Of a stretch of DNA of 64,000 bases, positions 63,836 through 64,000 are shown piece by piece. Source of the stretch: Rosellinia necatrix (taxonomy: Eukaryota > Ascomycota > Sordariomycetes > Xylariales > Xylariaceae). The stretch lies in contig JAGYVD010000002.1 in NCBI GenBank assembly GCA_021209875.1, positions 3,162,001-3,226,000 on the forward strand, written 5' to 3'. Each line of letters starts with the position of its first letter. The first letter of the stretch is position 1. The notes beneath the pieces are model-generated. The model saw only the letters and a program-made list of their open reading frames with translations. It searched no databases and had not been told where the DNA came from. Position numbers and translations under genes: made by a program.

Positions 63836-64000
63836 AGAGGTGCACCATAGGGGTATAAAGTATATATTATAAAAAAAATTAAAAACTAGCAAATCTAAGC
63901 TAAGCTAAAGTTTTACTTAAACATAGGCTAAAGCTTATATATATAAAGCTAAACTTAATTAAGTTATGCCTATAGCTATAGGCTATAGCATTTTAAACAA
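63836..64000 (+). repeat. Repeat F, copy 2 (mutated, cut by window end)
   Basis: Starts AGAGGTGCACCATAGGGG and aligns with 43,834-43,998, with C-to-T and G-to-A changes. The hairpin is visible in mutated form (CTATAGCTATAGGCTATAG). It continues past the window. Confidence 0.8.

Noticed and set aside
1..64000. Mitochondrial or plastid origin because of AT richness
   Set aside because: No organellar gene, rRNA or tRNA is present; nuclear genes with spliceosomal introns lie in the middle, and the AT bias follows transition mutation of repeats.

Overview
The window looks like nuclear DNA of a filamentous ascomycete (Pezizomycotina, probably Sordariomycetes). The evidence is two recognisable fungal genes with short GT-AG introns and CTAAT/CTGAC-type branch points, sitting in one GC-balanced island inside very AT-rich DNA. 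The AT-rich DNA has the look of repeat-induced point mutation (RIP): paired repeats differ almost only by C-to-T and G-to-A changes, and reading frames are full of stops. No rRNA, tRNA, CRISPR or prokaryotic feature was found. GC and RIP statements are by eye; no index was computed.

Layout. Left arm (1-32,910): nested, mutated LTR retroelements. I name the families by letter. Family G has LTRs at 769-1009 and 32,671-32,910. Family H has one LTR at 1250-1563. A D-family element has LTRs at 6308-6628 and 15,227-15,544, with part of an E-family element inside it from 6656 and a short repeat A at 10,188-10,410. A complete E-family element (16,219-31,921, target duplication ATTTT) is split by a complete I-family element (23,490-31,040, target duplication GTTTT).

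Gene island (32,911-37,818): from left to right, a decayed possible gene, a pyrimidine-rich promoter, a DOT1 histone H3-K79 methyltransferase gene (34,663-36,165, +, one intron, 482 aa) and an ATG16 autophagy gene (37,483-36,436, -, two introns, 214 aa). The two genes converge, with 270 bp between their stop codons. They belong to unrelated processes (chromatin modification and autophagosome formation).

Right arm (37,819-64,000): a mosaic with several little-mutated short repeats (A split by solo element B with target duplication GACTT; C), then mutated DNA with tandem repeats. After that comes a nest: an F repeat (43,834) interrupted by an H-family element (44,193-about 60,416). H contains a complete D-family element (45,118-53,265, target duplication ATTAA) and a solo E LTR (57,413-57,597, target duplication ATAAT). 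Further copies of B, C and F follow.

I found no new enzymatic or defence system. The most interesting signals are the reconstructable insertion order with intact target duplications, and a repeated pattern in which the outermost 100-200 bp of each element, and short solo elements, escaped heavy mutation.
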